Below are positions 18,592-28,484 of a stretch of 40,680 nt of DNA, one piece after another. The notes under the pieces are model-generated. The model had not been told where the DNA came from, searched no databases, and was given only the letters and a program-made list of their open reading frames with translations. Both the position numbers and the translations under genes were made by a program. This DNA comes from Paulinella micropora. Its lineage: Eukaryota > Cercozoa > Imbricatea > Euglyphida. Every line of letters begins with the position of its first letter. Positions within the stretch are counted from its first letter, which is position 1. The DNA is taken from positions 354,187-394,866 of the forward strand of contig BJOX01000364.1 in the NCBI GenBank assembly GCA_009731375.1, written 5' to 3'.

Positions 18592-19286
18592 TTTATGTGC
18601 CGCATGAGGCCATAAAGTAATCCGGGATATGTCCTTGCTTCTTGCGATGATTTCGGCCCGTGAAATGCAATACCGCGAAATGAATTCACTAAGTATCGAA
18701 AAATTCGTCCCAACATTGCATAAGTCACTCCGACGTCAACAGTCTGCATAACGCTAGCTGCATTCAAAGCTTGGTCTGCATCTGGTCTAGTCATCTTAGT
18801 CAAAAATAGTAACTTTCCAACTAAGCTAGGAATGGAATGCTTCCTAAGTGCACTAGATTCCGACATAGGTTCTGGCTCCTGTTCTGCGCTAGGCGTGCTT
18901 AGCGGGCGTGCGTCTGCATATCCTACGTCTTTCAAGATCTGTTTCTGATATCTCGTCTGATGTAGTAAAATGCGACCTCCTTCCTGTTCTATTTCTATAC
19001 CCTTAAACTCTTTGGCTACACCTAATCGTTTTAGGGGATAGAACTTTTCTAGTTGGCTTGCAAACTTATCATACGTACGTTCGTTAGGCGCCGAAAAGAT
19101 TAGATCATCTACATGAAATATGCCAATGATTGCGTCTCTTATGGGTTTGTCTTTCTCAACGAACATACATAGATCTGCGTCTAGCAATCGAAACCCTAAC
19201 TCTTCTAACTTTGGGGCCAAGATTTCATACCAACGTCTGCCTGCCTGTGGGGCACCATACAGAGCTCCATCTATCCGTAATATCAT
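18552..19286 (-). CDS. Element B reverse transcriptase, C-terminal half
   Basis: It opens with DGALYGAPQAGRRWYE (the 'L-Y-G-L-K-Q-A-P-R-x-W' box) and has FHVDDLIF as active site (near 19100-19120), again His before V-D-D. It continues through KRLGVAKEFKGIEI, the usual 'L-G-x-x-x-x-F-L-G-I-x' box, then TPSAEQ and the 'P-S-L-V-G-x-L-x-F-L' and 'T-R-P-D' boxes, to the connection domain. The frame is lost just before RNase H. Confidence 0.85.
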   Translation of the reverse strand: MILRIDGALYGAPQAGRRWYEILAPKLEELGFRLLDADLCMFVEKDKPIRDAIIGIFHVDDLIFSAPNERTYDKFASQLEKFYPLKRLGVAKEFKGIEIEQEGGRILLHQTRYQKQILKDVGYADARPLSTPSAEQEPEPMSESSALRKHSIPSLVGKLLFLTKMTRPDADQALNAASVMQTVDVGVTYAMLGRIFRYLVNSFRGIAFHGPKSSQEARTYPGLLYGLMRHIKCARRQESLVQGI

Positions 19287-19951
19287 GCCATCATGACCTT
19301 CCTGTCTGAACCATCTGGGGCGTAAGCGTAAACAGGATCATTCATTCTAGCATTCAAGTAAGCATTTTTGAAGTCTATACCATACAACTTGTGACCATGC
19401 CAAGCAGCTATCTTAGCTAAGAAAAGTAGTGATCGATGAGCTGCACAAGGTACAAATAGCTGATCTGGATTATAGCTGACTCCTGGTTCTAGCATATCTC
19501 ATCTCAAAGCTAATCGTGACTTGACAAACTTTCGTCCTTTATCATCAAGCTTGACTTTATGTACCCATGTCAATCTTACTATCTTTGACACTCCCTTCTC
19601 TTTTGCTTCCTTGGGGCTCACCCAGGTATAGGTGTTAAAAGACTTAAGAGCCTCTATCTCTTTATCCATGCCTTCTTTCAACTCCTTTGCTGTTAGCCCT
19701 TCATCGACCATCTCTTTTGGCACACGTAGTGTGAGGTAGAGTAAAACCTCACTACTATCCTCTCCTAGTATGCTTTCCTCAGACGACTTGGCGTCTTCTA
19801 GTTCACCGGGTGGAAGGATTGGGTTTACTTTATACTTTTTGATTTCACTGTCTAACATCTTTTCAACTAGTCCATCATCAAAAGATACAAAGTGACTTGG
19901 CTTGGGCTGTTTGCGAACTTTAAGTCTAACACCTTTCTCGCATGGTTTCAA
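19283..19951 (-). CDS. Element B reverse transcriptase, N-terminal half, in-frame TGA
   Basis: It starts with a linker and the conserved 'M-x-x-E-x-x-A-L' region (GMDKEIEALKSFNTYTW), then WVHKVKLDD and KSRLALR. TGA at 19499-19501 falls where the family has Gly (R-G-D). The same frame continues with DMLEPGVSYNPDQLF and YGIDFKNAYLNA (first catalytic Asp). A frameshift near 19285 joins the C-terminal half. Confidence 0.82.
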
Positions 19952-20022
19952 AACTTTACCGGTTCGTTTAGCTTCTTGCCAACTGTCTCCATACTCTTCC
20001 TTCGCCCACAGTTCACCAAAAG

Positions 20023-21156
20023 CTACCCCGCTGGTACAACTACCTTGACACTTTCTAATGAGGTGTTTTCCTTGACCACCTTCTTAGTTGTGACTGGTTG
20101 TGGGTCCGGCTTTACTGTCGTCCGTTCCTTTCTTTCTCGTTTCCCTCTCACTATGTTAGCTGTCGTGATTTTGTCACTTTGCTCCCATGTGAGGCCCTTG
20201 TTTGGCGCTTCTCCTTCCCTATATCTCCGGCTTGGGTGGCTAGCTGAAGGGTCCTGCGCACTAAGCGATTCGATGGGTCTTAACCCGTCGTCCTGATCAA
20301 CAACTTGGCTTTCGTTAGAGTCAATGGGAAGACCGGAATCTGGACCAGTGTCGTCCTCAACTCCTTGTTTTTTCTCATGCTCTTCTGACTCCCCCTGAAC
20401 TTTCTGTTCCGGTTCTGTCTCCGCTTGCTCAAGCTGTTCTGCATTGCTACTCTCCCCCTCAGATTCATCGTCCCATTGTACTCCTCTGGGTGGGTGTGCA
20501 TCTTTTCCAACTATATGGGGGTTGAAACGCACGTTGCGTACGTTCGATATGACCTTGCGGCCATCCCAAACCCTGTAAAGCTCTTTGAAAACATCGTATC
20601 CCAAGAGCATTACACGTTTTCCCCTATAGTTTCCTTTGCCAACTTGCTTTCCGACATACATTACTCCCATACATCCTATTGGTTTCAGTTGCCGAATGGC
20701 CGGTTTGTAACCCAAACACTGCTCAAAGGGTGAAATCCCTTGACGTGGTCCGGTTGTAGTTGGCAATATGTTGTGTAGTGTGGTAGCGGTGTGTTCCATC
20801 TTTGCCCAAAACTTAAGTGGAAGGTTAGCTTCATATCGCATAGCCCTAGCTGGCCCTGCTGTTATGTCATTAACTTTTTCAGCTATCGGATTTCCGTCTT
20901 TGTCTCCTGGTGCTGAAACTTTCCAAATAAATTGCAATGGTTTCCACCATTCGATTACTTCCACGGGGGCAACGAATTCGTTGTCACACGTGACAAGTTT
21001 GACCTTCCTACCGGTCTGTCGTTCAAACCACGCTACTGCCTGCTTAAGACACTCTACAAACTTGTTCTTGTGTCTTAAGTAAATAAGATATAACCTGAAT
21101 AATCGTCTGTTACACAAAACTTGTAGTACTTGCCATTGATGGACATTACTGCCCAT
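20023..21156 (-). CDS. Element B integrase core and C-terminal linker
   Basis: It carries TGRKVKLVTCDNEF (second catalytic Asp) and, after DGNP, IAEK with the catalytic Glu. Then come LPLKFWAKMEHTATTLHN, the 'P-F-E-x-x-x-G-x-K-P' box and RVMLLGYD. The C-terminal ~170 residues are a Glu/Gln/Ser-rich linker, as usual before RT. The first part of the core is in the overlapping frame at 21075-21425. Confidence 0.82.
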   Translation of the reverse strand: MGSNVHQWQVLQVLCNRRLFRLYLIYLRHKNKFVECLKQAVAWFERQTGRKVKLVTCDNEFVAPVEVIEWWKPLQFIWKVSAPGDKDGNPIAEKVNDITAGPARAMRYEANLPLKFWAKMEHTATTLHNILPTTTGPRQGISPFEQCLGYKPAIRQLKPIGCMGVMYVGKQVGKGNYRGKRVMLLGYDVFKELYRVWDGRKVISNVRNVRFNPHIVGKDAHPPRGVQWDDESEGESSNAEQLEQAETEPEQKVQGESEEHEKKQGVEDDTGPDSGLPIDSNESQVVDQDDGLRPIESLSAQDPSASHPSRRYREGEAPNKGLTWEQSDKITTANIVRGKRERKERTTVKPDPQPVTTKKVVKENTSLESVKVVVPAG

Positions 21157-21425
21157 GGTCCGGCTGTACCTACATGCAAAATCTCACTCGCATAACTAGC
21201 TCTCCTAATCCTATTCTTCTTAAATCTGGGCAATTCTTTAGCTTTACCCATCATACAAGCTTCACAATATCTAACTAAATCTTCATCGCCGACAACTTTG
21301 CGGCCCAGTGCCTTGCCTAATGCATAGGTCTTCTTTATAGCCTTATGCCCGCTGCACTGATGCATGACGTAGATGTCTATGGGCTTCTTATTTGCACTCT
21401 TCTCTGGATACATAGCATATAACAC
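21075..21425 (-). CDS. Element B pre-integrase zinc domain and integrase start
   Basis: The H-X4-H / C-X2-C motif is present (HQCSGH and CEAC, about 37 residues apart), followed by MGKAKELPRF. The next box reads LHVGTAGPW where the family has H-S/T-D-x-x-G-P, so the first catalytic Asp is Gly (about 21148-21180). CVTDDYSGY follows normally. One base change (GAT to GGT) would explain the loss. Confidence 0.8.
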   Translation of the reverse strand: MLYAMYPEKSANKKPIDIYVMHQCSGHKAIKKTYALGKALGRKVVGDEDLVRYCEACMMGKAKELPRFKKNRIRRASYASEILHVGTAGPWAVMSINGKYYKFCVTDDYSGYILFT

Positions 21426-21504
21426 ACATCCCTTTCTCTCTCTATTCTCGCAAACTTTAGCTACTTCTTTTTTATTTTCTCTCTCTTTGGGGTTCCCTCC
21501 CCGC

Positions 21505-23205
21505 TTACCCCGCCTTTGATTTCTTTACCTTGATCTTGGGTTCAAATCGTTTGTTGATGTCAAGGGGTTCATCATATTCCGTGTCCCACCGGTATAGCAT
21601 TCCCGGCGTCATTCTCCCCCTGACTATCACGTCACTCTCTTTCACTCTTATGGGGTGCTTTAGAATAAGCAACTGTCCGTTCTGGTGAATAACAGATCTG
21701 TGGTAAAAGTGATCCATGCTGCCAGTTGAAACTATGTTCACAGGCACCCTTGGGTCGTACAACATCTCTTTCTTTACCATCACGGGTTTTCCTGTCCCAT
21801 CTACACGGGTCAATCTCGCTTCTCCCTTCTGGTTCACTACACTTTCTCCGTTTCCAGTGATTAGACTGACTGGGGCAATATCAGAGAGGTTGCTCAATAT
21901 AGCTGTCGTGCAAGCTATGTCTCGTGACGATCCACTATCTTGCACTATCATTCTCTCTTTCTTGCTTTTTCCCTTTCCTTCTGCTACCATCAGGTTATGC
22001 TCGATATCTTCCATGTTCTCCTTTTCTTTCTCTTTCTCTTTCTCTTTTTTGCTCGCCTCTCTTTCCTTTCTTTCCTTCTCTTCGTTCTCAGCTCTTTCTT
22101 CGTTGTATCGTTCCTCGTGCACCCAATCGTATTCTTCCCTCGCCTCTTTGTAATCTCCGTACCAAATTGGGAGTGATCTCTCTATTCTCATCTGTTCAGA
22201 ATCCATAGAGTCCTCTGTGTTTCCGTGGTCTTCATCGTCTTCTTCTGACGCTCCGTCTATCTCCCTTCTTTTCACATCGAATGCTGCCTTCTTTCTAGCT
22301 GCTGTCTTTGGTGTAAAGAATAGGTATGCGTCTTCTGAGGGTAACTTGCGTAAATACGCATTCAAAGATCCCTCTGCCACTACCTTGTTGTGAATCTGGG
22401 CTAAGTGAGGCATTGACTCCACTAACTGCTCCGCAAAAGCATTTTTGTGATTGCATGCTGGGTCAAGAATACCATAGTCCATCACGGATAGCATTTCTGT
22501 ATAGAACTCACTGTACTTGCCGTTCGGTTCGTAACATAACCCATCTTTCACAGTTAGGTCTTTCAATCCATTCGACAGCACAAACATCAAACGCTGTAAT
22601 TCTGTCTGTGGGGGTCTCGGGTGTCCTTCACTGTGTCTCATCTGACAATCCCAAATCGCTCTCTCTTTCTTGACTGACTCCTCTGATGCTGCCTTCAAAC
22701 GTGCTTCTCTCACTGACTCTCTTGTTATGGGCGTAGTACCCGCAGCATGCGACAAAAACACGTCATTTATCGCCCAAAATACGACTGTCAGTAGGTTGTC
22801 TGTCTCAGCTACCCTCACTCCATTCTCTCTTTTCACCTTCACAACATCACCTGTCTCCTCATCCATGATGCACGTATGCAATGACTCAGCTAGCTTCTTT
22901 ATATCCTCAAAGCTAATCACTTTGCCACTGTGTCCCCTCTTTTTACTGCTCCCCTCCGTAGTTGTGCTTTGTTGACGCGTGGAGTTGTGCAAGTTGTGCT
23001 TTGGAGTGGGTGTTGTTTGTGTCTCCTGTCTATCCTCGTCCAATCTATCTACCGGGGACGGACCTTGAGAGGGTTGTGACGGGGGCCATGCCTTGCCTTC
23101 AGCTCTTTTCCCCTGTCGCACAGACACTGTTCTCGTAGCCTCTATCTCTGCCTTGACCTCCCCGGCCCGCGCTTGAAAATCTGGCATATCAGCACAGTCA
23201 GCCAT
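21505..23205 (-). CDS. Element B: unrecognised ~400-residue region plus aspartic protease
   Basis: A single 566-codon frame. Residues 1-110 are low complexity. Residues about 90-320 have ordinary globular composition (a run through VVFWAINDVFLSHAAG, then GLCYEPNGKYSEFY and SLNAYLRKLPSEDAY) and match no family I know. A Glu/Lys-rich coiled-coil-like stretch follows. The protease has MIVQDSGSSRDIA (active D-S-G near 21940), then NIVSTGSM, the counterpart of 'N-L-L-S-V-G'. The globular part occupies the same position as the MYND region of element C. Confidence 0.7.
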   Translation of the reverse strand: MADCADMPDFQARAGEVKAEIEATRTVSVRQGKRAEGKAWPPSQPSQGPSPVDRLDEDRQETQTTPTPKHNLHNSTRQQSTTTEGSSKKRGHSGKVISFEDIKKLAESLHTCIMDEETGDVVKVKRENGVRVAETDNLLTVVFWAINDVFLSHAAGTTPITRESVREARLKAASEESVKKERAIWDCQMRHSEGHPRPPQTELQRLMFVLSNGLKDLTVKDGLCYEPNGKYSEFYTEMLSVMDYGILDPACNHKNAFAEQLVESMPHLAQIHNKVVAEGSLNAYLRKLPSEDAYLFFTPKTAARKKAAFDVKRREIDGASEEDDEDHGNTEDSMDSEQMRIERSLPIWYGDYKEAREEYDWVHEERYNEERAENEEKERKEREASKKEKEKEKEKENMEDIEHNLMVAEGKGKSKKERMIVQDSGSSRDIACTTAILSNLSDIAPVSLITGNGESVVNQKGEARLTRVDGTGKPVMVKKEMLYDPRVPVNIVSTGSMDHFYHRSVIHQNGQLLILKHPIRVKESDVIVRGRMTPGMLYRWDTEYDEPLDINKRFEPKIKVKKSKAG

Positions 23206-23539
23206 GAATTTTTCTTCTCGCGGGTTTTCCGGTTTGACTGACTCGGGTTTTTGAGCGGGAATAACCTTGTCCTTTTGTCCGGGTATTGACGAGTTTTTTT
23301 TTGCGAAAGTTGCTGTGCTCTCGCCCCCTTGCTCTCCCTCTCTCTCTCGTCAATCTTTTCATCATCTCTTCACTTGGGTACTCATTGGTGGGGGGTGGGC
23401 GGCATGATGGGGGTTGTTCCAGATCAACATCTGGGAATTGTGGGTCCTCCTTGTAGTGATAACCACACAGACTAGCATACTGCAACCTCTTGCTCATACT
23501 GCCTGCCTTCCCTATGCTCCCACTTTCTCCATATTTCAC
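23198..23539 (-). CDS. Small ORF between gag and the protease ORF of element B
   Basis: About 113 codons, Arg/Lys/Pro-rich toward the C-terminus, overlapping the start of the next frame by eight bases. No domain recognised. It may be the N-terminal extension of the downstream ORF, separated by a frameshift. Confidence 0.3.
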   Translation of the reverse strand: MKYGESGSIGKAGSMSKRLQYASLCGYHYKEDPQFPDVDLEQPPSCRPPPTNEYPSEEMMKRLTRERGRARGREHSNFRKKKLVNTRTKGQGYSRSKTRVSQTGKPARRKIHG

Positions 23540-23883
23540 ACCACACCGCTTCCCCTTTTGAGTTCTTCCCTACACATTGGACTGTGTTTCGTTTGGGATT
23601 GGGTGTCTGTTTGGTGGGGGCGATTGTTTGTGGTGTCTTGTGTTTGTTTGTCTCTTTCGTTTGAAGGAGAGATTGCGGTGTCGGTTTCGGTTTCGTCGGT
23701 TTCTCCTTTTTAGAGGGTTGCGAGGAATGTTCTCGCACGAGACTCTCGTGCTATGGAGGGGGTCGGTTGGGAGGGGTTGTTAACGAAGGGTTGAGGCGTT
23801 GTTCACTAGTGAGAGTGGATGGTGAGGGGTTGGATGGGGGAATGCCTCCGAGCGAGTAGCGAGTCTGGGAGCTGCTCGACATT

Positions 23884-24870
23884 CTAACCCCTCCCCTCAC
23901 GGACTCTTTCGGGTTGTTCAGTGTCGTTCTCTTTTTGCTCCCCTGTTTCACTATCCTCCCCTTCCGTTTCCTCTCCTCTTTGGGCTGTGTTGCCCTCTTC
24001 TTGTTCTTCCTCTGCCTCCATGACAATCAGTTCATAATCCTCCTCTTCTGAAGTGTCGTTTTGTTCTGTGTTGTTGTTTTCCCCCTCTCCTCCTTCGTTT
24101 TCCTCACCCTTTTCACCTCTTATCAGAGTCACCCCTTTATCCTTTTTCTTACGAAACTTACTACCTTTGCTTTGGGTTTCTCTCTTGGGAGGGGCGGTGT
24201 TGTGGGGTTTATGGGTGCGACGAGAGCTGTTAGACTTAGCAAGCTTAGGGCAAAAGCGTTTAGTGTGTCCAGTCTCGCTGCAGTTATAACAAACTGCAGT
24301 GAGCCACCATTCCTTCCGTTCTGTCACTACCCCATCATGCTTGCCCCCGTACTCACCTTTGTGTTTGTACTTGCTCTTCCCACTCTTCCTTCCCTCCTCC
24401 TCTTCTTCTCCTGCTAGCAATAAAGCTGCTCCTTCTCCATCTGCTTTACTACTACTCTTCCCTTTCTCATACTTCTTCTGTCTGTTGGTTGCCTCCCAAA
24501 GCACGTAAACCTCTCTAGCTGCCTCGATCATGTCGTTGTGCTTGGGTCGTGTGGCTGGTGCCATGCGATAGTGATCAGCAAAGTATTTAGCACCATAGAC
24601 TGGGTGCGTACTCAGCTTCTCTAGCAACCGGTTTGTTGATTCGTCTTCTTCGAACTTCTCTCCTCTTAGCTTTTCAAGCCATTCTTTCTTCAGTAGATAC
24701 CTAGTGAGCCAGGCGTCTACGTCTTCGTTCTTTCTAGGAGCTCTCTCTCTCTCTGAACTTCTTTTCCTCCAAATATCTTGCTGCTCCGGAAATTTTTCCG
24801 TATTTTTTCTTGACAATGCAGACTTTATCGAACGGATCTTGAGCATTACGGCTTCTGAGGTATGCGACAA
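23884..24870 (-). CDS. Element B gag: capsid C-terminal part and CCHC nucleocapsid
   Basis: The frame continues copia gag from about 24745 (ERERAPRKNEDVDAWLTRYL, then TNRLLEKLSTHPVYGA). It has a perfect knuckle CYNCSETGHTKRFC (C-X2-C-X4-H-X4-C, near 24250-24292), followed by a Lys-rich stretch. A long acidic Glu-rich tail ends at TGA near 23884. No readthrough frame is obvious, so gag may end here and pol be made from its own start or by another route. Confidence 0.78.
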   Translation of the reverse strand: MSHTSEAVMLKIRSIKSALSRKNTEKFPEQQDIWRKRSSERERAPRKNEDVDAWLTRYLLKKEWLEKLRGEKFEEDESTNRLLEKLSTHPVYGAKYFADHYRMAPATRPKHNDMIEAAREVYVLWEATNRQKKYEKGKSSSKADGEGAALLLAGEEEEEGRKSGKSKYKHKGEYGGKHDGVVTERKEWWLTAVCYNCSETGHTKRFCPKLAKSNSSRRTHKPHNTAPPKRETQSKGSKFRKKKDKGVTLIRGEKGEENEGGEGENNNTEQNDTSEEEDYELIVMEAEEEQEEGNTAQRGEETEGEDSETGEQKENDTEQPERVREGRG

Positions 24871-25226
24871 CCTTACAGTTAGAGAATGCAGTGGTGATGA
24901 GTAGCTGAAATAACTTACATCGCTGTAAATATTTTTGCTCCCTCTTGTATGCTCTCTTCGTCACACTGTTTCACTGCTCTCGTTTGTGCTCGTTTCGCTC
25001 TTCTCTTCGCTTTTTCCTCCCAAGCTATCTTCTGCTCATTACTCCATTTCGCATAGTCTTTCGGCTTCTCTAGTGTTTTCTTCTTTGGGTCTGATCGTCT
25101 TGTGCGTGATGTTGATGAGGATGATGCGTTTTTCTCTTTGTCTTCTTCCTCACTTTCTTCACTCACGTCTGGCGAATCTTCTTCTGTCGGTTCTCTTGGT
25201 TCATCTGCTTCCTCTGCTGCTCTCAT
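24734..25226 (-). pseudogene. Element B gag, N-terminal part, frameshifted
   Basis: The first frame (25226-24915) opens MRAAEEADEPREPTEEDS and is acidic then basic. A second frame (24964-24734) carries the typical copia gag run AQDPFDKVCIVKKKYGKIS and YLEEKKF. The frame changes again near 24745 into the nucleocapsid ORF. Read across shifts, the gag helices are in normal order. Confidence 0.6.
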
Positions 25227-25448
25227 ACGACTTAAATCTCATCCGTATTTTTTTTAGCAGCTACCTCATCAAGAAATGCGTCTTTAACCATGTCCCCGAG
25301 AATTGTACTAATACCGTAAGCATATTCTTCTAGCTGATAGTAAAATCCTTGAAGATGTTCTGCGACACCGTCATAGACGGGTGCGTGAGATAAGAACTGT
25401 TTCCAGTTCGTGTATTGCTGTGATGAACCACTCCCAACGGCTCATGAC

Positions 25449-25789
25449 CGATGATTAGGTATAAACCGGTCACTCACTGACCTTACCCTACCTTTCACTT
25501 GCGGTTTGCCGGGAGACTTCGTTAAAAGCCAGGTTGCTCACAGCCACTTTAATCCGAAGACATAAACGCAGAACTGAACTGCAGAAGAGCTAACTAGTCT
25601 AAGTGCGTGACTAGCAGTAACTGACGCTCAATAATATGGTCCGGTGCACGATTGTAAAAGCGTAACGTGCACAATTGACTTGGATTACCCATTACCGTTA
25701 CTACTAATTATGACTTAGTAAAATGTTACCGCACATATAAATCAATCATAATTACGGCTTAAGCAGTACTCGAAGTTACCTGTCCAACG
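25449..25789 (-). repeat. 5' LTR of element B (341 bp)
   Basis: Minus-strand CGTTGGACAGG...CCTAATCATCG, equal in length to the 3' LTR and about 99% identical by eye. Minus-strand GTCATGAGCC follows, with no TGG and only a weak resemblance to the GGTTAT sites of A, C and D. CCGTT at 25790-25794 is the outer target duplication. Confidence 0.9.
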
Positions 25790-25794
25790 CCGTT

Positions 25795-27440
25795 AGGCCG
25801 GGAGCCTGCAAGGCGTTTGGGGAAGTAGAGCATATATTATAGATAGTAGTTTGGGTAAGATTGATGGCGAAATATGAGTATGGTTAAGAAGGGACTCCGT
25901 AGCCTCCAGACCAAGGATAACCGACAGACAGGAACGGTAAGTATTGTCATTATATACCGGGTGGGCCGGCATAATTTAAAAAGTACAATGCTGACACCGT
26001 GACAGTGCTGTGTAATTGTAAATGCTACTAAGAATCAAGTCAACTGATACAGATACTAGCCTCTATTAATAGTAGTTACTAAGAAAACTTGATTTCTCCT
26101 AACATGAATGTTATCGATACTGTATTAATATATAACAGTAATAAATAAATAAAGAACGGACGAACAAGACAAGGGAGTTGTCGCTCAAATGACTTCTGTG
26201 AGGTGTTGCCGCCGGTAAGACTTGAGATCAAGCAAGTAGGATCCGCGTGATGCACAGTAGAGGCGATATCAAGGAACAGGCTACAACAGGTAGAGGCCAG
26301 GTTAGACGATTTTATATTGCTTGTTTAAGGCTAGTAGGTCCGGGTGGGCCAGGCCATAGTAGTCCGGCCGGTGATGCAGGTCCACTGGCCCCTCCACCTC
26401 CACCCCATGGCCCTTCTGCTGCGCCGACGCTCTCGTCGCTGCGTCCTGATTTGCCACATATGTGGAGAAAAAAAAAAAAAAAAAAAAATCTACGAGCAAA
26501 TCCATGATTACAGCATCAGGCCAAAATGCCAGTGCAAACGTACCCTTCAAAGGACACATTACTTCACGACAAGATGACTGACTAGACGTCTGCGGAGATC
26601 AAGAGGTGACACAACATGTGATGGAGTGTTAAAGAGACAGGCTGGTTGATAGGGTGTGCATCTTTGAAGATGCATGAGCAAAGGCAAGGTGAGAGCGCAC
26701 CTGGTTGCTATCGATGGGCTCAAACACTAGACTGGATGTCCTGAGATGCCCAAACCAAGGCTGGGGCAACTGTGTATTGTGCAAAGAGTCAGCAGCCACG
26801 GCGGAAGAAGTGGACGAGGTGGACGAGGTGAAGGAGGAGGAGGAGGAGGAGGAGGAGGATGTGGGAGCGAAGGAAAAGGAGCTTGTGCCGATAAGCTTTC
26901 CGGGAACGCTGTGGCCCGCACACTACAGCAACACCACACCACTGGTCAGCAGGTTGCATACGGCCTTCATCTAAGCTGCTCGTGGCTGACCAGCGTGTTA
27001 GTTGGGCCTAGCACGCATTCGAACTCGGCGCAGATCTCCAGCCCAGTGGAGGGCCAACAGCGCAACCACGCTTTCCTGACACATACATACATATTTTCCA
27101 GCACAAAGACATGCACAAACATACATACATACGATAGAAAAATAAAGGTCAAATTTAGCTCGCGTAAACAGCGAAGCTCCCGAGTCTAAGCTTGAAGCTC
27201 AACACAAACTGGAGCACTGACTTGGAGTAATTATACAAGCTGCGTGTCGCTTGCTTTTGAAGCTGGTTGATATTTCAACTCCAGGTCTCGCATATAGTTT
27301 CACATTATAAATCTGCTTTCGTGCATGAAATCAGCTCACATATCTATGGGCTTAGATACATATTGAAGGCATGCAGTGCTAGCGAGCGGACCGAGGCATG
27401 AGCTTGATCGGCCGGCCTTGGTCACCGTACTTGTACAGCG
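25795..27440. other. Intergenic stretch, no convincing gene
   Basis: AT-rich to 26240, then mixed GC. It contains a poly-A run at about 26467-26486, which could be a retroposon tail, a GAGG/GAC-rich purine patch (26800-26870) and a perfect TGCATCTT/AAGATGCA palindrome near 26658-26675. ORFs here change composition along their length and show no domain. Confidence 0.4.
26999..27067 (-). ncRNA. tRNA-like sequence, possible SINE head
   Basis: On the minus strand GGTTGCGCTGTTGG resembles an A box and GAGTTCGAATGC a B box. CTCCA/TGGAG can form an anticodon-like 5-bp stem with a 6-nt loop. The acceptor stem does not pair, so a working tRNA is unlikely. Confidence 0.3.
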
Positions 27441-27492
27441 CCGTGTCCTAACAATGATGATGATGATGATGATGATGATACTAATACTACTG

Positions 27493-27526
<34 letters not shown>

Positions 27527-27533
27527 CTACTAC

Positions 27534-27946
<413 letters not shown>

Positions 27947-27947
<1 letters not shown>

Positions 27948-28099
27948 GTGTATCTCCTGCCAATTGCTGAGCCAAAAGGCCATGTGCATCCAGTCCTCCA
28001 TTCCATAAGGAAAGTCTCCACACCAATCGGTGGAATAAAGGAAGTGACGGCATAGAACATTACTCTAGGAGCTTAATACCAATCAGCCCATGGAAAGGA
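27947..28099. repeat. Unit 2, copy a (~150 bp)
   Basis: Near-identical to 28941-29091 and flanked by (TAA)n. Its left edge AATAGTGTATCTCC resembles the SINE's AATAGTGCTTCTC, so the two families may share a tail. No ORF. Confidence 0.85.
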
Positions 28100-28142
28100 C
28101 AATAATAATAATAATAATAATCATAATAATAATAATAATAAT

Positions 28143-28384
28143 AGTGCTTCTCTGTCAATGCCGAATGCATTTCTGCACATGTGCCTCCATCGTCTCACCC
28201 GCGAGGGGAGTACGAAGATTTGACGATAGGCTCTACTGACACCCCCGCAAGGCAGCTCCAAGCCTTCCAGACAGACCACTACTTTCAAAGAAAATATCCT
28301 TTGAAAATACTGGCACCGACGGGAATCGAACTGGCGACAGGTCCCAGATGGTAGACCTTAACCACTGGGCTATCGCGGTGCCAC
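28143..28384 (-). mobile_element. tRNA-derived SINE, copy 2
   Basis: The best-preserved head: ends GGCACCG/CGGTGCC pair perfectly on the minus strand (7 bp), with A box at 28362-28372 and B box near 28321-28331. The body matches copy 1 with small changes, and (TTA)n tails follow. Confidence 0.78.
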
Positions 28385-28459
<75 letters not shown>

Positions 28460-28484
28460 TAATAATAATAATAATAATAATAAT

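Larger units (their letters stand above)
17200..25789 (-). mobile_element. Element B: full-length gag-pol Ty1/copia element (8.6 kb)
   Basis: The 341-bp LTRs (25449-25789 and 17200-17540) differ at about four positions by eye. CCGTT is duplicated at 17195-17199 and 25790-25794. The minus-strand order is gag with CCHC knuckle, an unrecognised region, protease, pre-integrase zinc domain, integrase, RT and RNase H. Its size exceeds a usual copia element (about 5 kb), mainly through the extra region before the protease and long untranslated ends. It has several frameshifts and two in-frame stops despite near-identical LTRs. Confidence 0.93.

Noticed and set aside
21716-22208. Plus-strand Phe/Leu/Ser-rich, membrane-like ORFs
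   Set aside because: Antisense of the Glu/Lys-rich linker of element B; apparent hydrophobic runs arise from CTT/TTC codons.
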